A stretch of DNA of 64,000 bases from the NCBI GenBank assembly GCA_019638675.1, contig JAHBTE010000001.1, positions 1,210,605 through 1,274,604 on the forward strand. The letters are read 5' to 3'. Positions 32,866 to 42,172 of the stretch are shown here, piece after piece. The stretch comes from Fimbriimonadaceae bacterium. GTDB lineage: Bacteria > Armatimonadota > Fimbriimonadia > Fimbriimonadales > Fimbriimonadaceae. How positions within the stretch are numbered: position 1 is the stretch's first letter; every line of letters begins with the position of its first letter. The notes beneath the pieces are model-generated. The model saw only the letters and a list, made by a program, of their open reading frames with translations. It had not been told where the DNA came from and ran no database searches. Made by a program: the position numbers and the translations under genes.

Positions 32866-34773
32866 TTATGCTCTTTCAATATAAATATTGCCGGACGAAT
32901 CTGTGCCGCCATCTGGGCGAACATTGGCTCGGAGTTCAACCAAGTCTCCCGCTTTGATGTTCAATCCATCAAAGCGGTATTGATTCGCCCGGTGTGAACC
33001 GCCGGTTGTTCCATCGTGAACATCCTGCTTTTGCATAACACCATTCACCCAAATGTCGGCGCGTTGAATATCAAGCCGATGCGCTCCGCCAGTGTAAACA
33101 AAAGTAACTCGGTAATTTCCTGATTGAGTTATTGACTTGGAGATGTTCCAAGTGACCTCGCTCCAATCTGGCTTCAGCATTGACGGTGTCCAAGAGCCGC
33201 TTGGCGTGTCGGAGGCTTTAGGCGCTCGATAATTCACACCCAGTGCTTCAAGCCGTTTGAGATGGGGTGTCAGGCGAACAAGAAACTCGTCGTAGTTACG
33301 CTTGGATTGGGGAGTCCAGCCAACTTCAGCAACCGCGCAGGCCCGTGGGTAAGCCATATATTCGCGGTGCGAATAACTCTTCATATATTCAGTCCAAATG
33401 TTTCCCTGAACCCCGAGAATGTGCTTTTCGTTTCCTGGATTGATGCCAGCGACTTGAGGATTGAACGAGTAGACAGTTCTAAGTGGAACGAACCCTCCAA
33501 TAGCGTCTGGCTCTTCGGCTGGTTGGCCTTGGTAGTAGTCCAAGTACATATTGCCAGTAGGAGTCATCACAACGTCTTGGCCCAGATTCGCCGCAGTTAG
33601 CCCACCGCTTGTTCCGCGCCAACTCATCACCGCTGATCGTTTTGGCAGACCACCCTCTAGAATCTCGTCCCAGCCAATCAAACGTCGACTGTGCTTGTGA
33701 AGATGGTTTTCCATCTGCTGGATAAACCACGATTGGAGTTCGTGTTCATCTTTGAGCCCTCGCTCTTTCATTCGTTCCTGTTCAGCGGGATCGTTCTTCC
33801 ATTGAGTTTTGGGGCACTCGTCGCCCCCGATGTGGATGAATTGACCGGGGAAGATATCCATCACTTCCGTAAGAACATCACGGCAGAACTGGACGGTTTT
33901 CTCAGAAGTGTTTAGAACACGATCCGACACTCCCCAGCGTTGGAAAACTTCAGCGGGTTTGCCATCGCCGAGTTCTGGGTACGCGGCAATCGCCGCTACC
34001 ATGTGGCCGGGCATATCAATTTCTGGAACGATAGTTACATGACGCTCGGCGGCGAACGCCACAATTTCTCGCAGGTCGTCTTGAGTATAAAAGCCACCGT
34101 GTGGAATTCCGTCGTATTGAGGCGTATTGTGCCCAACTACCGTTTCTTTACGGATAGAACCAATCTCAGTGAGGCGAGAATATTTTTTGATTTCGATCCG
34201 CCACCCTTGGTCATCGGTAAGGTGGAAGTGAAACGTGTTGATTTTATGCACTGAAAGCGTATCAATAAACTTCATAACTTCAGCTTTCGTGCTGAAATGG
34301 CGAGCCACATCGAGCATGATTCCGCGCCACTTGAATCGAGGCTGATCTTCGATCACGACGCAAGGGACTTCCCACTTTACGGACTGTACGGTTTTTTGAA
34401 AGATTTCTGGTGGCAGTAATTGCCGGAGGGTTTGAGTGCCATAGAACAACCCGGTTTCAGTCGGAGCCGTGATGCTGATTGCCTTGGGAGTGACTTCTAG
34501 ACGGTAACCCTCGGTACCCAAGTGATCCAAATTAGAAGCGAGAGTCAGCGAAATTTGATTATCCTGAGCGGAAGAATCACTTAATTTGAATCCAGTTGAA
34601 GGCCTAAAATATCTGCCAATCCACTTTGCTGATTCTGGGTCGCTTCCGTGCCAGACAGTAGTTCGCTCATTGATTTCAAAACTCCCTGAACCGTGAGTTA
34701 TCTGAGCGGGAAGTGGAATCAAACTAACGGATGTTTGCGGGAGTATGGCAAGAGAAGCAAGTAATGAAATCAT
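32866..34773 (-). CDS. Beta-N-acetylhexosaminidase, GH20 family
   Basis: A 635-residue secreted glycosidase that removes terminal GlcNAc or GalNAc. It has a signal peptide (LLASLAILPQTSVS), a GH20b-type N-terminal domain (about 15-140) and the catalytic barrel (about 145-500). The barrel shows KWRGIMLDVARHF, INTFHFHLTDDQGWRIEI and HIGGDECPK with catalytic pair Asp318-Glu319. A C-terminal beta-sandwich of about 110 residues (525-635) with VTFVYTGGAHRLDIQ may bind carbohydrate. It uses substrate-assisted catalysis through the N-acetyl group. The small membrane gene follows in the same operon, and an ABC importer is divergent, so together they suggest uptake of chitin- or peptidoglycan-derived sugars. 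Confidence 0.95.
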   Translation of the reverse strand: MISLLASLAILPQTSVSLIPLPAQITHGSGSFEINERTTVWHGSDPESAKWIGRYFRPSTGFKLSDSSAQDNQISLTLASNLDHLGTEGYRLEVTPKAISITAPTETGLFYGTQTLRQLLPPEIFQKTVQSVKWEVPCVVIEDQPRFKWRGIMLDVARHFSTKAEVMKFIDTLSVHKINTFHFHLTDDQGWRIEIKKYSRLTEIGSIRKETVVGHNTPQYDGIPHGGFYTQDDLREIVAFAAERHVTIVPEIDMPGHMVAAIAAYPELGDGKPAEVFQRWGVSDRVLNTSEKTVQFCRDVLTEVMDIFPGQFIHIGGDECPKTQWKNDPAEQERMKERGLKDEHELQSWFIQQMENHLHKHSRRLIGWDEILEGGLPKRSAVMSWRGTSGGLTAANLGQDVVMTPTGNMYLDYYQGQPAEEPDAIGGFVPLRTVYSFNPQVAGINPGNEKHILGVQGNIWTEYMKSYSHREYMAYPRACAVAEVGWTPQSKRNYDEFLVRLTPHLKRLEALGVNYRAPKASDTPSGSWTPSMLKPDWSEVTWNISKSITQSGNYRVTFVYTGGAHRLDIQRADIWVNGVMQKQDVHDGTTGGSHRANQYRFDGLNIKAGDLVELRANVRPDGGTDSSGNIYIERA

Positions 34774-34855
34774 GGAACTGAGTTCTCCGATGATGACCGA
34801 TTTCTATGCTGACGCAGACTATTTTCGATGAATTTATGGGTAAGTTTGGGAGCAT

Positions 34856-36199
34856 ATGAGATTCATCTCAAAAATGATCTTAGTGGGTGGCATCGCGGCA
34901 ATCGCGATGTTTGCCGTTACTGGATGCACTCAACCACAAGGAGGGGCTAATCCCGGTGGTTCCCCCGACGCGCCGAAAAGCGTTGAAGTCATGATTTTCA
35001 AAGGCGGATACGGCAGTGATTTCTTTGAAAAGGCCGCCGAAGAGTTCACCGCAAACACTGGCATAAAAGTGACGGTCATCGCCGATCCTCGGATTGACCA
35101 GCAAGCACTCAAACAGTTCCAAGTCGGCGATCCGCCTGACCTTGCTTATCCGGGTTGGCGCTTTGATGCGTGGAAGGCAGTTCAAGAAGGCGAAGTCATG
35201 GATTTAACCGCCGCAATGAAAGAGCCTGTGTTCGGAGGTGGTTCGGGCACATGGGGAGATTCATTTGAACCAGGTATTTTGAAGCTCGGCGAGAACGGCG
35301 GCAAACAAATGCTCATGCCGTATTTCTACTCTCTCTGGGGATGGTGGTACGACCCAGATTTATTCGCTGAAAAAGGTTGGAAAGTTCCAAAAACTTACCA
35401 AGAGCTTTTGTTGCTCTGCCAGCAAATCAAAGGTTCGGGCATGGCTCCCATCACTTATCAAGGCCAATATCCGGATTACATGACGTCGGGAATGCTGCAG
35501 CCCTGGATCATCAGCGCCGGTGGAATGGATGCGATGAAGGCTTGCCAAAACCTTGAGCCAGGTGCTTGGAAGTCTCCTGCCGTTATCAAATCTGCCTCAA
35601 TGATTCGAGAGCTACGGGATATGGGTTACTTCCAAATGGGGGCAACCGCCTTGAGCCACACAGAAGCTCAAGCAGAATTTATCAATCGCCGAGCCGCCCT
35701 GATTCCATGCGGAACATGGCTCTACTCAGAGATGAAAGATTCCTTGCCAGAAGGTCGGCGTATGCAGTTTATGCTTCCGCCAGTTTTGAGCGACGGCAAA
35801 GGCGATCCGACTGCCATTACGGTCAAGATTGAGCCGTGGCTGGTCGCAGAAAAGTCAACAAGCAAGAAAGAGGCCGTCGAATTCTTTAAGTACCTGACTT
35901 CGTTAGAAAAAGCAAAGCAGTTCGTAGTCGAAAAAGGCACTCTCATGTCTATCAAGGGTAGCGACGAAGTCGATCTGCCGGAATATCTAAAGGGTGCGGC
36001 GGATAGCATGAAGGCGAGCAAGTCGCCTTGGTCAGCCCAGTGGAAGGAGTGGTATCCGACTTTCTATAAAGCAGTCGGAGATGCGCTTACTGAACTCGTG
36101 AATGGAGAGCTTTCTCCGCAAGAATTCGCAAATAAATGCGAAGCCGAGGCAGAAAAACTCCGCAAGAACGACGATATCGCTAAACACAAAGTGGAGTAG
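34856..36199 (+). CDS. ABC transporter sugar-binding lipoprotein
   Basis: A 447-residue extracytoplasmic binding protein. The lipoprotein signal ends at VTGC (Cys24), followed by a Pro/Gly-rich linker. The rest fits family-1 sugar-binding proteins: EEFTANTGIKVTVIADPR, YPGWRFDAWKAVQEGEV and MPYFYSLWGWWYDPDLFAEKGWKVPKTY. The pattern resembles the N-acetylglucosamine/chitobiose-binding NgcE group, and the neighbouring hexosaminidase supports that (inference). A GGGAG precedes the ATG. It starts an operon with two permeases 6 nt and 4-base-overlap downstream. No ATPase is encoded nearby. Divergent from the hexosaminidase across about 80 nt. Confidence 0.9.
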   Translation: MRFISKMILVGGIAAIAMFAVTGCTQPQGGANPGGSPDAPKSVEVMIFKGGYGSDFFEKAAEEFTANTGIKVTVIADPRIDQQALKQFQVGDPPDLAYPGWRFDAWKAVQEGEVMDLTAAMKEPVFGGGSGTWGDSFEPGILKLGENGGKQMLMPYFYSLWGWWYDPDLFAEKGWKVPKTYQELLLLCQQIKGSGMAPITYQGQYPDYMTSGMLQPWIISAGGMDAMKACQNLEPGAWKSPAVIKSASMIRELRDMGYFQMGATALSHTEAQAEFINRRAALIPCGTWLYSEMKDSLPEGRRMQFMLPPVLSDGKGDPTAITVKIEPWLVAEKSTSKKEAVEFFKYLTSLEKAKQFVVEKGTLMSIKGSDEVDLPEYLKGAADSMKASKSPWSAQWKEWYPTFYKAVGDALTELVNGELSPQEFANKCEAEAEKLRKNDDIAKHKVE

Positions 36200-36205
36200 C
36201 GGAGA

Positions 36206-37090
36206 TTGGCCAGCAAGAACTTGAAACGCAACGGGTTCTTGCTGGCCTGTTTGCTTCCCGGGCTAATTCTGTATTGCTCCCTGGTTCTTGTTCCGTTTGC
36301 TCGGACGATTGAACTCAGTGGCTATCGGTTTTCAGGCGTCTCAACAAACCGCAAGTTTGTGGGTTTTGATAACTTTGGCAAGTTGTGGGAATCGGAACCG
36401 TTCTGGTGGGCGATCCGCAACGGCGTGACCATGCTGTTGGTGGTCGGGCCAGTGATTTTGGGCTTGAGCATGCTCCTAGCCCACGCGACGCAAGGCACTT
36501 CCCGATTATCGCGCCTCATGCGGACGGTTTATTTGTTTCCGAACCTGATTTCACTGGTCGCCGCCGCACTGATTTGGCGGAATATCTACAATCCTAGTGT
36601 CGGGTTGCTCAGAGGTATCGGCTTGACGGGGCCACAAAACGGCTGGTTGGGTGATTTGAACACAGCGTTTCCGGCGTTTAACGTTGCTTTTGCCTGGGTG
36701 ACGCTTGGCTTTTACACCATGCTGTTTAGCGCCGGGTTAGCCGGAATCCCCGCAGAAGTTCATGAAGCTTCTGAACTCGAAGGAGCACATGGGCTTCGAA
36801 AATACGTGTTGATCACGCGTCCACTTTTGTGGTCGGTTCGCAGGGTAGCGAGTGTTCACATCACGATTGCCGCACTTGGAGTTTTTGCACTGGTCAATGT
36901 CATGACCGACGGTGAACCGAGCGGTCGAACACAATCCTTACTCAATTATCTGTACCGGATGATGACCATTGAAGGTGAATTCGGAAAAGCCGCCGCGCTT
37001 GGGGTTGTGATGATGGTGATCACATCTGTGACCAGCCTCATGCTCTGGATGTTGTTCCGGCGCGATCCAACGGCTAGGAGATCAGCATGA
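36206..37090 (+). CDS. Sugar ABC permease, MalF/UgpA type
   Basis: A 294-residue inner-membrane permease with six helices. The N-terminus is LLACLLPGLILYCSLVLVPFARTIELSGYRF, typical of sugar permease A proteins. The EAA loop is near residues 188-205 but reads EASELEGAHGLRKY rather than the usual EAA-IDGA form. The TTG start at 36206 is placed by the lack of any upstream in-frame ATG; its GGAG is only one base before it, so a TTG five codons later is also possible. The stop overlaps the next permease (ATGA). Together with the binding lipoprotein it should import sugar, energised by an ATPase encoded elsewhere. Confidence 0.88.
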   Translation: MASKNLKRNGFLLACLLPGLILYCSLVLVPFARTIELSGYRFSGVSTNRKFVGFDNFGKLWESEPFWWAIRNGVTMLLVVGPVILGLSMLLAHATQGTSRLSRLMRTVYLFPNLISLVAAALIWRNIYNPSVGLLRGIGLTGPQNGWLGDLNTAFPAFNVAFAWVTLGFYTMLFSAGLAGIPAEVHEASELEGAHGLRKYVLITRPLLWSVRRVASVHITIAALGVFALVNVMTDGEPSGRTQSLLNYLYRMMTIEGEFGKAAALGVVMMVITSVTSLMLWMLFRRDPTARRSA

Positions 37091-37896
37091 AGTCGCTGAT
37101 TAGCAAGCTCGGAATGGCTTTTTTCGCGATGGTCGTTGTTTTGCCGGTTGTTTGGGTGTTCGCCAGTTCGCTCAAAACAAATCAGCAGATTATTGATTCG
37201 CCATTTACCAACCCAATTCCGCCGCAGTTTGAAAACTTTGGCAAAGCTTGGGTCGCCCAAGATTTAGGAAGCGGCTTCATTCTCAGCTTAGTGGTGACTC
37301 TGCTGACCTTAGTTTTCTTGATTCCGATTGGATCAATGATGGCGTATGCGTTGACACGCTACAAATTTAAGGGGTCAGGATTGATTCTTGCCGTGGTTAC
37401 GCTCGGAATGTTGTTCCCGAACTTGCTCGCCGCCGTACCCTTGTTTATCATGATGGCTAAGGTCGGGTGGGATGACACGATTTTCGGGCTTGTGCTTGCC
37501 TACATTGCTTATTCAATTCCGTTCACAGTATTTGTTCTCTCTGGATTCTTTTCTGCATTGCCAGAAGAACTTGCCGAGGCGGCCACCATTGACGGAGCAG
37601 GGCATTGGGGACTGTTCTTAAAAGTAATGATGCCATTGGCTAAACCCGGAATTTGGGTCGTAGTGATCTTTAACTCCATCGGCTTATGGAACGAATACAA
37701 CCTGGCCAAGATTCTGCTTTTGCGGCACAAAACCCTGCCCGTCGGATTGGCTGATTTGATTTCACAGCAACAGTATGCAGGGGAGTGGGGATCGCTGTTT
37801 GCCGGGGCGGTTTTAGTGATGCTCCCGATTCTGACGATGTATATGATTTTGAAAGACAAGGTGCAGCAGGCGATGCTCGCTGGAGCGATCAAGTAA
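37087..37896 (+). CDS. Sugar ABC permease, MalG/UgpE type
   Basis: A 269-residue permease with six helices. VLPVVWVFASSLKTNQQI starts the MalG-type core. The EAA loop lies near residue 160 (EAATIDGAGHWGLF) and closely fits the consensus. Length is normal for the family; unlike the MalG-like gene at 7718, it has no insertion. It overlaps the other permease by 4 bases. The aminotransferase that follows starts 27 bases later and may belong to the same transcript or have its own promoter. Confidence 0.9.
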   Translation: MKSLISKLGMAFFAMVVVLPVVWVFASSLKTNQQIIDSPFTNPIPPQFENFGKAWVAQDLGSGFILSLVVTLLTLVFLIPIGSMMAYALTRYKFKGSGLILAVVTLGMLFPNLLAAVPLFIMMAKVGWDDTIFGLVLAYIAYSIPFTVFVLSGFFSALPEELAEAATIDGAGHWGLFLKVMMPLAKPGIWVVVIFNSIGLWNEYNLAKILLLRHKTLPVGLADLISQQQYAGEWGSLFAGAVLVMLPILTMYMILKDKVQQAMLAGAIK

Positions 37897-37923
37897 CCAA
37901 ATTCTGAGTATTCTCTGGGAGCA

Positions 37924-39162
37924 ATGTCGCCCACCATTTCTGAAATCCGCGCTCAGTTCCCAAGCATTAAAAATGACTTCGCATTTCTCGAGAACGCGGG
38001 TGGGAGCCAGGTTCCAAAGTGTGTGATCGAGGCGATTCATCAATTTTATTTAGAAGATTACGTTCAGATCGGCGGCTCTTACCCCCATTCCCAACGAGCG
38101 AGCAATGTGGTTGAGAATTGCCGACTATTCATGAACCGCATTTTCAATGGCGAGGATTTAGGCTATGTGGCAATCGGTCAGAGCGCAACCGCATTAATGA
38201 ATGTTCTCGGCAACGCTTTTCGCGGAGTTCTCAAACCTGGTGATGAAGTTGTGATTTCAGTTGCCAACCATGAAAGCCACATCGGGCCTTGGGAGCGATT
38301 GCAGGAAATCGGAGTGGTGGTCAAATGGTGGGGTGTTGATCCAATGACCGGGCTGAGCTCACTGGATGATTTGCGAGAAATCGTGAATCCGCGCACCAAA
38401 CTCATATGTTTTTCGCAAACGTGCAATATCGTTGGCGATAACTTGGATGTCAAAGCGGTGGCAGAGATTGGTCACTCGGTCGGCGCAACGGTAGTTGCCG
38501 ATGTGGTTGCGGCGGCGAGTCATGTCGTTCCCGATGTCGCGTCTTGGGGAGTGGACTTCTGCTTTTTCAGTTGCTACAAGGTTTATGGGCCGCACATGGC
38601 GGCACTATTCGGTCGCAAAGAAAAATGGGCTGAACTCACCGGGCCGAACCACAAGCAACTTCCGGTCAAAGGGGCGAATAAATTTGAACTCGGTTGCCTT
38701 CCTTACGAACTGCTAGCCGGATTCTTAGCTCTGGGGCAGTACTTTTCGTTCTTAGCAGGTGAGCAGTCAACTGTAACTGATGTGGTTAGCCGGAATACGA
38801 TTGAACGAGCATACGGTGCAATGAGAGAGCAAGAACATCTCATCAACCAAGCGATGCTTGGCTGGTTGAATTCTCGCACCGATATCAGGATTCTTGGCAT
38901 CACAAACCCCGCTGGCGATCGACACCCGACTTTCAGTTTTGTTCACGATCGTATTCCAAGTGATGTGATAGTAAAGGCGGTTTCGGATCAAGAGTTTGGC
39001 ATCAAAGGCGGCAACTTCTATGCATTTAGAGCCTGTGAAGCAGTTGGAATCGACCCCGACACGGGGGTCGTGCGGGTGAGTGCGGTTCATTACAATTCAC
39101 TGGAAGAAATACAAAGAGTTTGCGCATCCCTAGAAAATGTACTAGCTGGGGTTACTTTATAA
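37924..39162 (+). CDS. Class V aminotransferase, desulfurase-like; possible cysteine-sulfinate desulfinase
   Basis: A 412-residue PLP enzyme of the cysteine-desulfurase fold. His116 in NHESH stacks on PLP, Asp193 in VADVVAAASH pairs with its nitrogen, and Lys219 in SCYKVYGPHMAA is the Schiff-base lysine. The usual active-site-Cys loop is missing: the position that reads RSGHHCAQP in SufS is GGNFYAFRACEAVG here. Without the persulfide Cys it is unlikely to be a true desulfurase. It would suit a substrate whose sulfur leaves directly, such as cysteine sulfinate (alanine plus sulfite). The next gene encodes cysteine dioxygenase, which makes that compound, and the third is a YeiH exporter. Function is inferred from this context. 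Confidence 0.8.
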   Translation: MSPTISEIRAQFPSIKNDFAFLENAGGSQVPKCVIEAIHQFYLEDYVQIGGSYPHSQRASNVVENCRLFMNRIFNGEDLGYVAIGQSATALMNVLGNAFRGVLKPGDEVVISVANHESHIGPWERLQEIGVVVKWWGVDPMTGLSSLDDLREIVNPRTKLICFSQTCNIVGDNLDVKAVAEIGHSVGATVVADVVAAASHVVPDVASWGVDFCFFSCYKVYGPHMAALFGRKEKWAELTGPNHKQLPVKGANKFELGCLPYELLAGFLALGQYFSFLAGEQSTVTDVVSRNTIERAYGAMREQEHLINQAMLGWLNSRTDIRILGITNPAGDRHPTFSFVHDRIPSDVIVKAVSDQEFGIKGGNFYAFRACEAVGIDPDTGVVRVSAVHYNSLEEIQRVCASLENVLAGVTL

Positions 39163-39195
39163 AATTCAGTAGACTGTGAAAAGCGAGGAAAGTTG

Positions 39196-39768
39196 ATGAC
39201 CCCAGCCCAAAACGCCAATCTGAAAAATTTTATCCATCATATGGATCGAGCCGTCGCGATTGCGGATGTGGAAGAGCGGTGCGCCGCAGTTAAACATATT
39301 TTAGAAACTGCTTTTCAGCATCAGTTCGATATTTTGGATGAGGAGCATATGCAACCGGCGAAGGACTGTTACGCTCGTAGGTTAGTGCACAAAGATCCGG
39401 GTGGGGCTTATTCGGTGGTTGCAATGGTGTGGGATGTGGGTCAAGGAACCGCCCTGCACGATCATGCAGGCGAATGGTGTGTGGAATGCGTTTATCGAGG
39501 CTTGATACGGGTGACATCATTTGATCTGATCGGCGATGCGGATTCCGAGGTTGTTCAATTCAAAGCTGAGGATTCAATACTCGCTGGAGTTGGGGAAGCA
39601 GGTGCATTGATTCCTCCGTTTGAATATCATATGATCGAAAACGCATTGCGTGATCAACCAACGGTAACGGTTCATGTTTATGGGCATGAACTTACCCACT
39701 GCAACGTGTTTGTTCCGGTTGATGGTGGATATAGAAAAGAGGTTCGGAGCCTCTGCTACACCAGTTGA
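39196..39768 (+). CDS. Cysteine dioxygenase
   Basis: A 190-residue cupin that oxidises cysteine to cysteine sulfinate with O2. The iron ligands of the mammalian enzyme are all present: His88 and His90 in LHDHAGEWC and His145 in FEYHMIEN. Cys95 in that motif and Tyr162 in VHVYG correspond to the crosslinked Cys93-Tyr157 pair. Tyr59 and Arg61 (YARRL) fit the substrate-binding residues, and Thr158-His160-Tyr162 the Ser-His-Tyr triad. The ATG at 39196 is preferred over TTG 39193 because GAGG is 7 nt upstream. It overlaps the exporter gene by 4 bases (TTGA) and lies about 33 nt after the aminotransferase. Confidence 0.9.
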   Translation: MTPAQNANLKNFIHHMDRAVAIADVEERCAAVKHILETAFQHQFDILDEEHMQPAKDCYARRLVHKDPGGAYSVVAMVWDVGQGTALHDHAGEWCVECVYRGLIRVTSFDLIGDADSEVVQFKAEDSILAGVGEAGALIPPFEYHMIENALRDQPTVTVHVYGHELTHCNVFVPVDGGYRKEVRSLCYTS

Positions 39769-40787
39769 AAGCGGTAGAACAAGCAAAATCTACGGCTCCA
39801 GGTTTAGCATTGGTGCTGGTCTTGGCACTGTTTGCCAACTGGCTGAGTGAAGTCCCCGTTGTCAAAGATCAGTTAAGGTTTTCGGCACTTTTATTAGTTA
39901 TTTTGCTTGGAATTCTGATCGCATCTGCCTGGACGCTCCCGAAAATATTCGAGCCAGGCTTGAAAATCGCGCAGAAGCCGATTCTCCGTTGGGGAGTAGC
40001 GGGGCTTGGATTTCGTCTCACATTACAAGAACTCGCAGGGATCGGTGCCCCAGCTCTTTTGGTTGTAGTGTTGGCGGTAGCTGGTTCCTTTCTTTTTTGC
40101 GTGTGGCTGGGCAAGATCATTGGCATAGATAAGAAACTTGGATTGCTTTTAGCGACTGGCGGGAGCATCTGCGGGGCCAGCGCGATTGTCGCCGCGGACA
40201 CAGTTGTTGAAGCGGAAGGTCAAGATGCTGCGGTGAGCATGGGAATCATCACGCTTTGGGGCACCGTGGGAATTTTTATATTTCCGGTTTTGGCAAAAGC
40301 GATGGGTTGGGGTGACTTTGCGTACGGTTTATTTTGTGGTGCCACCCTGCACGAAACCGCTCAAGTCGTTGCCGCGGCGAGCGGAATTTCACCCGCCGCA
40401 GTTGGAGTTGCCACCGTCGTCAAGTTAGTCAGAATCTGCACCCTGGCTCCGATGGTGTTTGGAATAGGCTGGTGGCTACGTCGAACTTCGGATAGCGAAG
40501 CAACCGCTAAGGTTTCGCTTGTGCCTTGGTTCCTTGTGATGTTTTGCGTATTTTCAGCGATGGTTTCATTTATCCAAGTGGAATCATTCCAGACTTTGGT
40601 AAAAGATCAAATCAATCCGGCGGTGAAGCTGCTCCTTGCGGTTGGAATGGCGGGGGTTGGACTGCAAACCAATGTTCGCGATTTGTGGAAGGCAGGTTGG
40701 AAGTCAGTTGGATTAGGCTTGGCTCAATGGGTAGCGCTAATTTTAATAACCCTCACATTAATGTCAGTTTTTAATCTATGGAAATGA
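39765..40787 (+). CDS. YeiH-family (UPF0324) putative sulfite/sulfate exporter
   Basis: A 340-residue membrane protein with about ten helices. It carries GGSICGASAIVAAD and FCGATLHETAQVVAAAS, the hallmark motifs of the YeiH/TauZ family. In other bacteria, members are proposed to export sulfite or sulfate produced by sulfonate breakdown; a direct assay is not widely available. Translation probably starts at TTG 39765, overlapping the stop of cysteine dioxygenase (TTGA), so the two are strongly coupled. Export of the sulfite made upstream fits this arrangement. Confidence 0.85.
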   Translation: MKAVEQAKSTAPGLALVLVLALFANWLSEVPVVKDQLRFSALLLVILLGILIASAWTLPKIFEPGLKIAQKPILRWGVAGLGFRLTLQELAGIGAPALLVVVLAVAGSFLFCVWLGKIIGIDKKLGLLLATGGSICGASAIVAADTVVEAEGQDAAVSMGIITLWGTVGIFIFPVLAKAMGWGDFAYGLFCGATLHETAQVVAAASGISPAAVGVATVVKLVRICTLAPMVFGIGWWLRRTSDSEATAKVSLVPWFLVMFCVFSAMVSFIQVESFQTLVKDQINPAVKLLLAVGMAGVGLQTNVRDLWKAGWKSVGLGLAQWVALILITLTLMSVFNLWK

Positions 40788-40851
40788 TTTCTTAGAAAAT
40801 TTGATCATTGGCGTATTAGTTGTCGTCCAATTTCATTAAGGTTTGGGAGTG

Positions 40852-42153
40852 ATGAGCGAAAAGGTTAATGTCGGCGGTAACGCCATCCAAAGTGTAGAAA
40901 CCGCCCAGCGGATGTTAGAGATGATCCACGATTTGGGCGAATGCCAAGATGCCCGTCAAATCCTTGTCGCCGCACTCCGTCACTATCGCTTTTTATTTGG
41001 GGAATACAAGGGCATGATTCTTTTGCTCGATGACCCTAAATCGGGCAACTGGAGATCGCTTGGCTTAGAAAGCCCCTATGGTCAGAGTTGGGGCGGTATT
41101 TCTCACAACATGCTTCCCGAAAATTCAAGTACCGATCAAATCGGCTCTGATTTGGGCAAGGATGCAACGCCTTGGATCACGAACGATCCGCCGTTCCGGC
41201 GAGCGTTTGTGGAATCAAGTGAAGGGTTCGTCGCCCACGACGGCGTTCTTGCTGTGCGGCTCGCGACTTTCACTGGATTAAACGCCAATATTTTTTGGGC
41301 GGCAAGTTGGCGGCGTCCAGGCGGGAGCCATGCTTGGAGCATCCTTGCTTTTGATAACGCGCATGCTCCAAATGAAGAAAGGTTTGGGCTTTACTGCACT
41401 GCGGTTGAAACCACCAGCCGCATGGCGTATTATCCATCGCTCTTACAATCTGTTGCCCGTACAGAACGAATAAACCAAAGCATCCGCCGAAACATTGTTC
41501 ACGATCTTAAAACACCGATCACTGTCATCAAGGGCTACGCAGAAACTCTGCGTGAACCAGAAATCGCCGCTGACCCTGAGATCGTAGAGGAACTATTTAA
41601 CGGCATTGTAGAAAGTTGTGACCGTTTGCTTGCGGACATCAAAGACATTATCGAGCCAATTGAAGGTGAGTGGAAACCAACTCTTGAAGAGTTTGATTTG
41701 GCGATGATGCTCCACAAAGTGGTTCTCGCCGAACGGCATACAGAGAGATCAAAGCATCACAACTTGGTGCTTCAGGGGGCGGATGAGCCAGTAATGGTTT
41801 GCGGGGATCGCCGGAAATTGATGAGGGTGGTCGAGAACCTTCTCAGTAACGCCGTGAAATATTCGCCTGGTCTCAACAAAAACGTTTGGGTGAAGCTCAC
41901 CCACTACGCAAACCGAGTGATGATTGAAGTTCAAGACGAAGGATTGGGCCTCTCACAAGATCAGGTGAAACGCGTTTTGGACGATTGCCAGCGAGTAGTG
42001 GATGAATCTCTTGGAATTGAAGGCAGTGGCTTCGGACTGAACTCTTGCCAACTGGTTCTCAAAGCTCATGGCGGAAAGTTAGAAGTTGATTCAGAGCAAG
42101 GTGTCGGTTCTGTTTTCCGTGCGATTTTGCAAAAAACTCTTGACGTAATCTGA
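40852..42153 (+). CDS. Orphan sensor histidine kinase
   Basis: A 433-residue soluble kinase. The first 190 residues, with no membrane segment, look like a GAF-type sensory region of unknown ligand. The dimerisation/phosphoacceptor helix has the H-box NIVHDLKTPITVIKGY (about 215). The ATPase domain shows the N-box VVENLLSNAVKYS, G1 QDEGLGLS and G2 GSGFGLNSC. It is intact, but no response regulator gene is next to it, so its partner is unknown. The ATG at 40852 is used, with a GGGAG two bases before; TTG 40843 and GTG 40849 remain possible. It lies between the cysteine-oxidation operon and pyrG, and may be monocistronic. Confidence 0.9.
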   Translation: MSEKVNVGGNAIQSVETAQRMLEMIHDLGECQDARQILVAALRHYRFLFGEYKGMILLLDDPKSGNWRSLGLESPYGQSWGGISHNMLPENSSTDQIGSDLGKDATPWITNDPPFRRAFVESSEGFVAHDGVLAVRLATFTGLNANIFWAASWRRPGGSHAWSILAFDNAHAPNEERFGLYCTAVETTSRMAYYPSLLQSVARTERINQSIRRNIVHDLKTPITVIKGYAETLREPEIAADPEIVEELFNGIVESCDRLLADIKDIIEPIEGEWKPTLEEFDLAMMLHKVVLAERHTERSKHHNLVLQGADEPVMVCGDRRKLMRVVENLLSNAVKYSPGLNKNVWVKLTHYANRVMIEVQDEGLGLSQDQVKRVLDDCQRVVDESLGIEGSGFGLNSCQLVLKAHGGKLEVDSEQGVGSVFRAILQKTLDVI

Positions 42154-42172
42154 AAAACCGTGAGCCAGGGGG

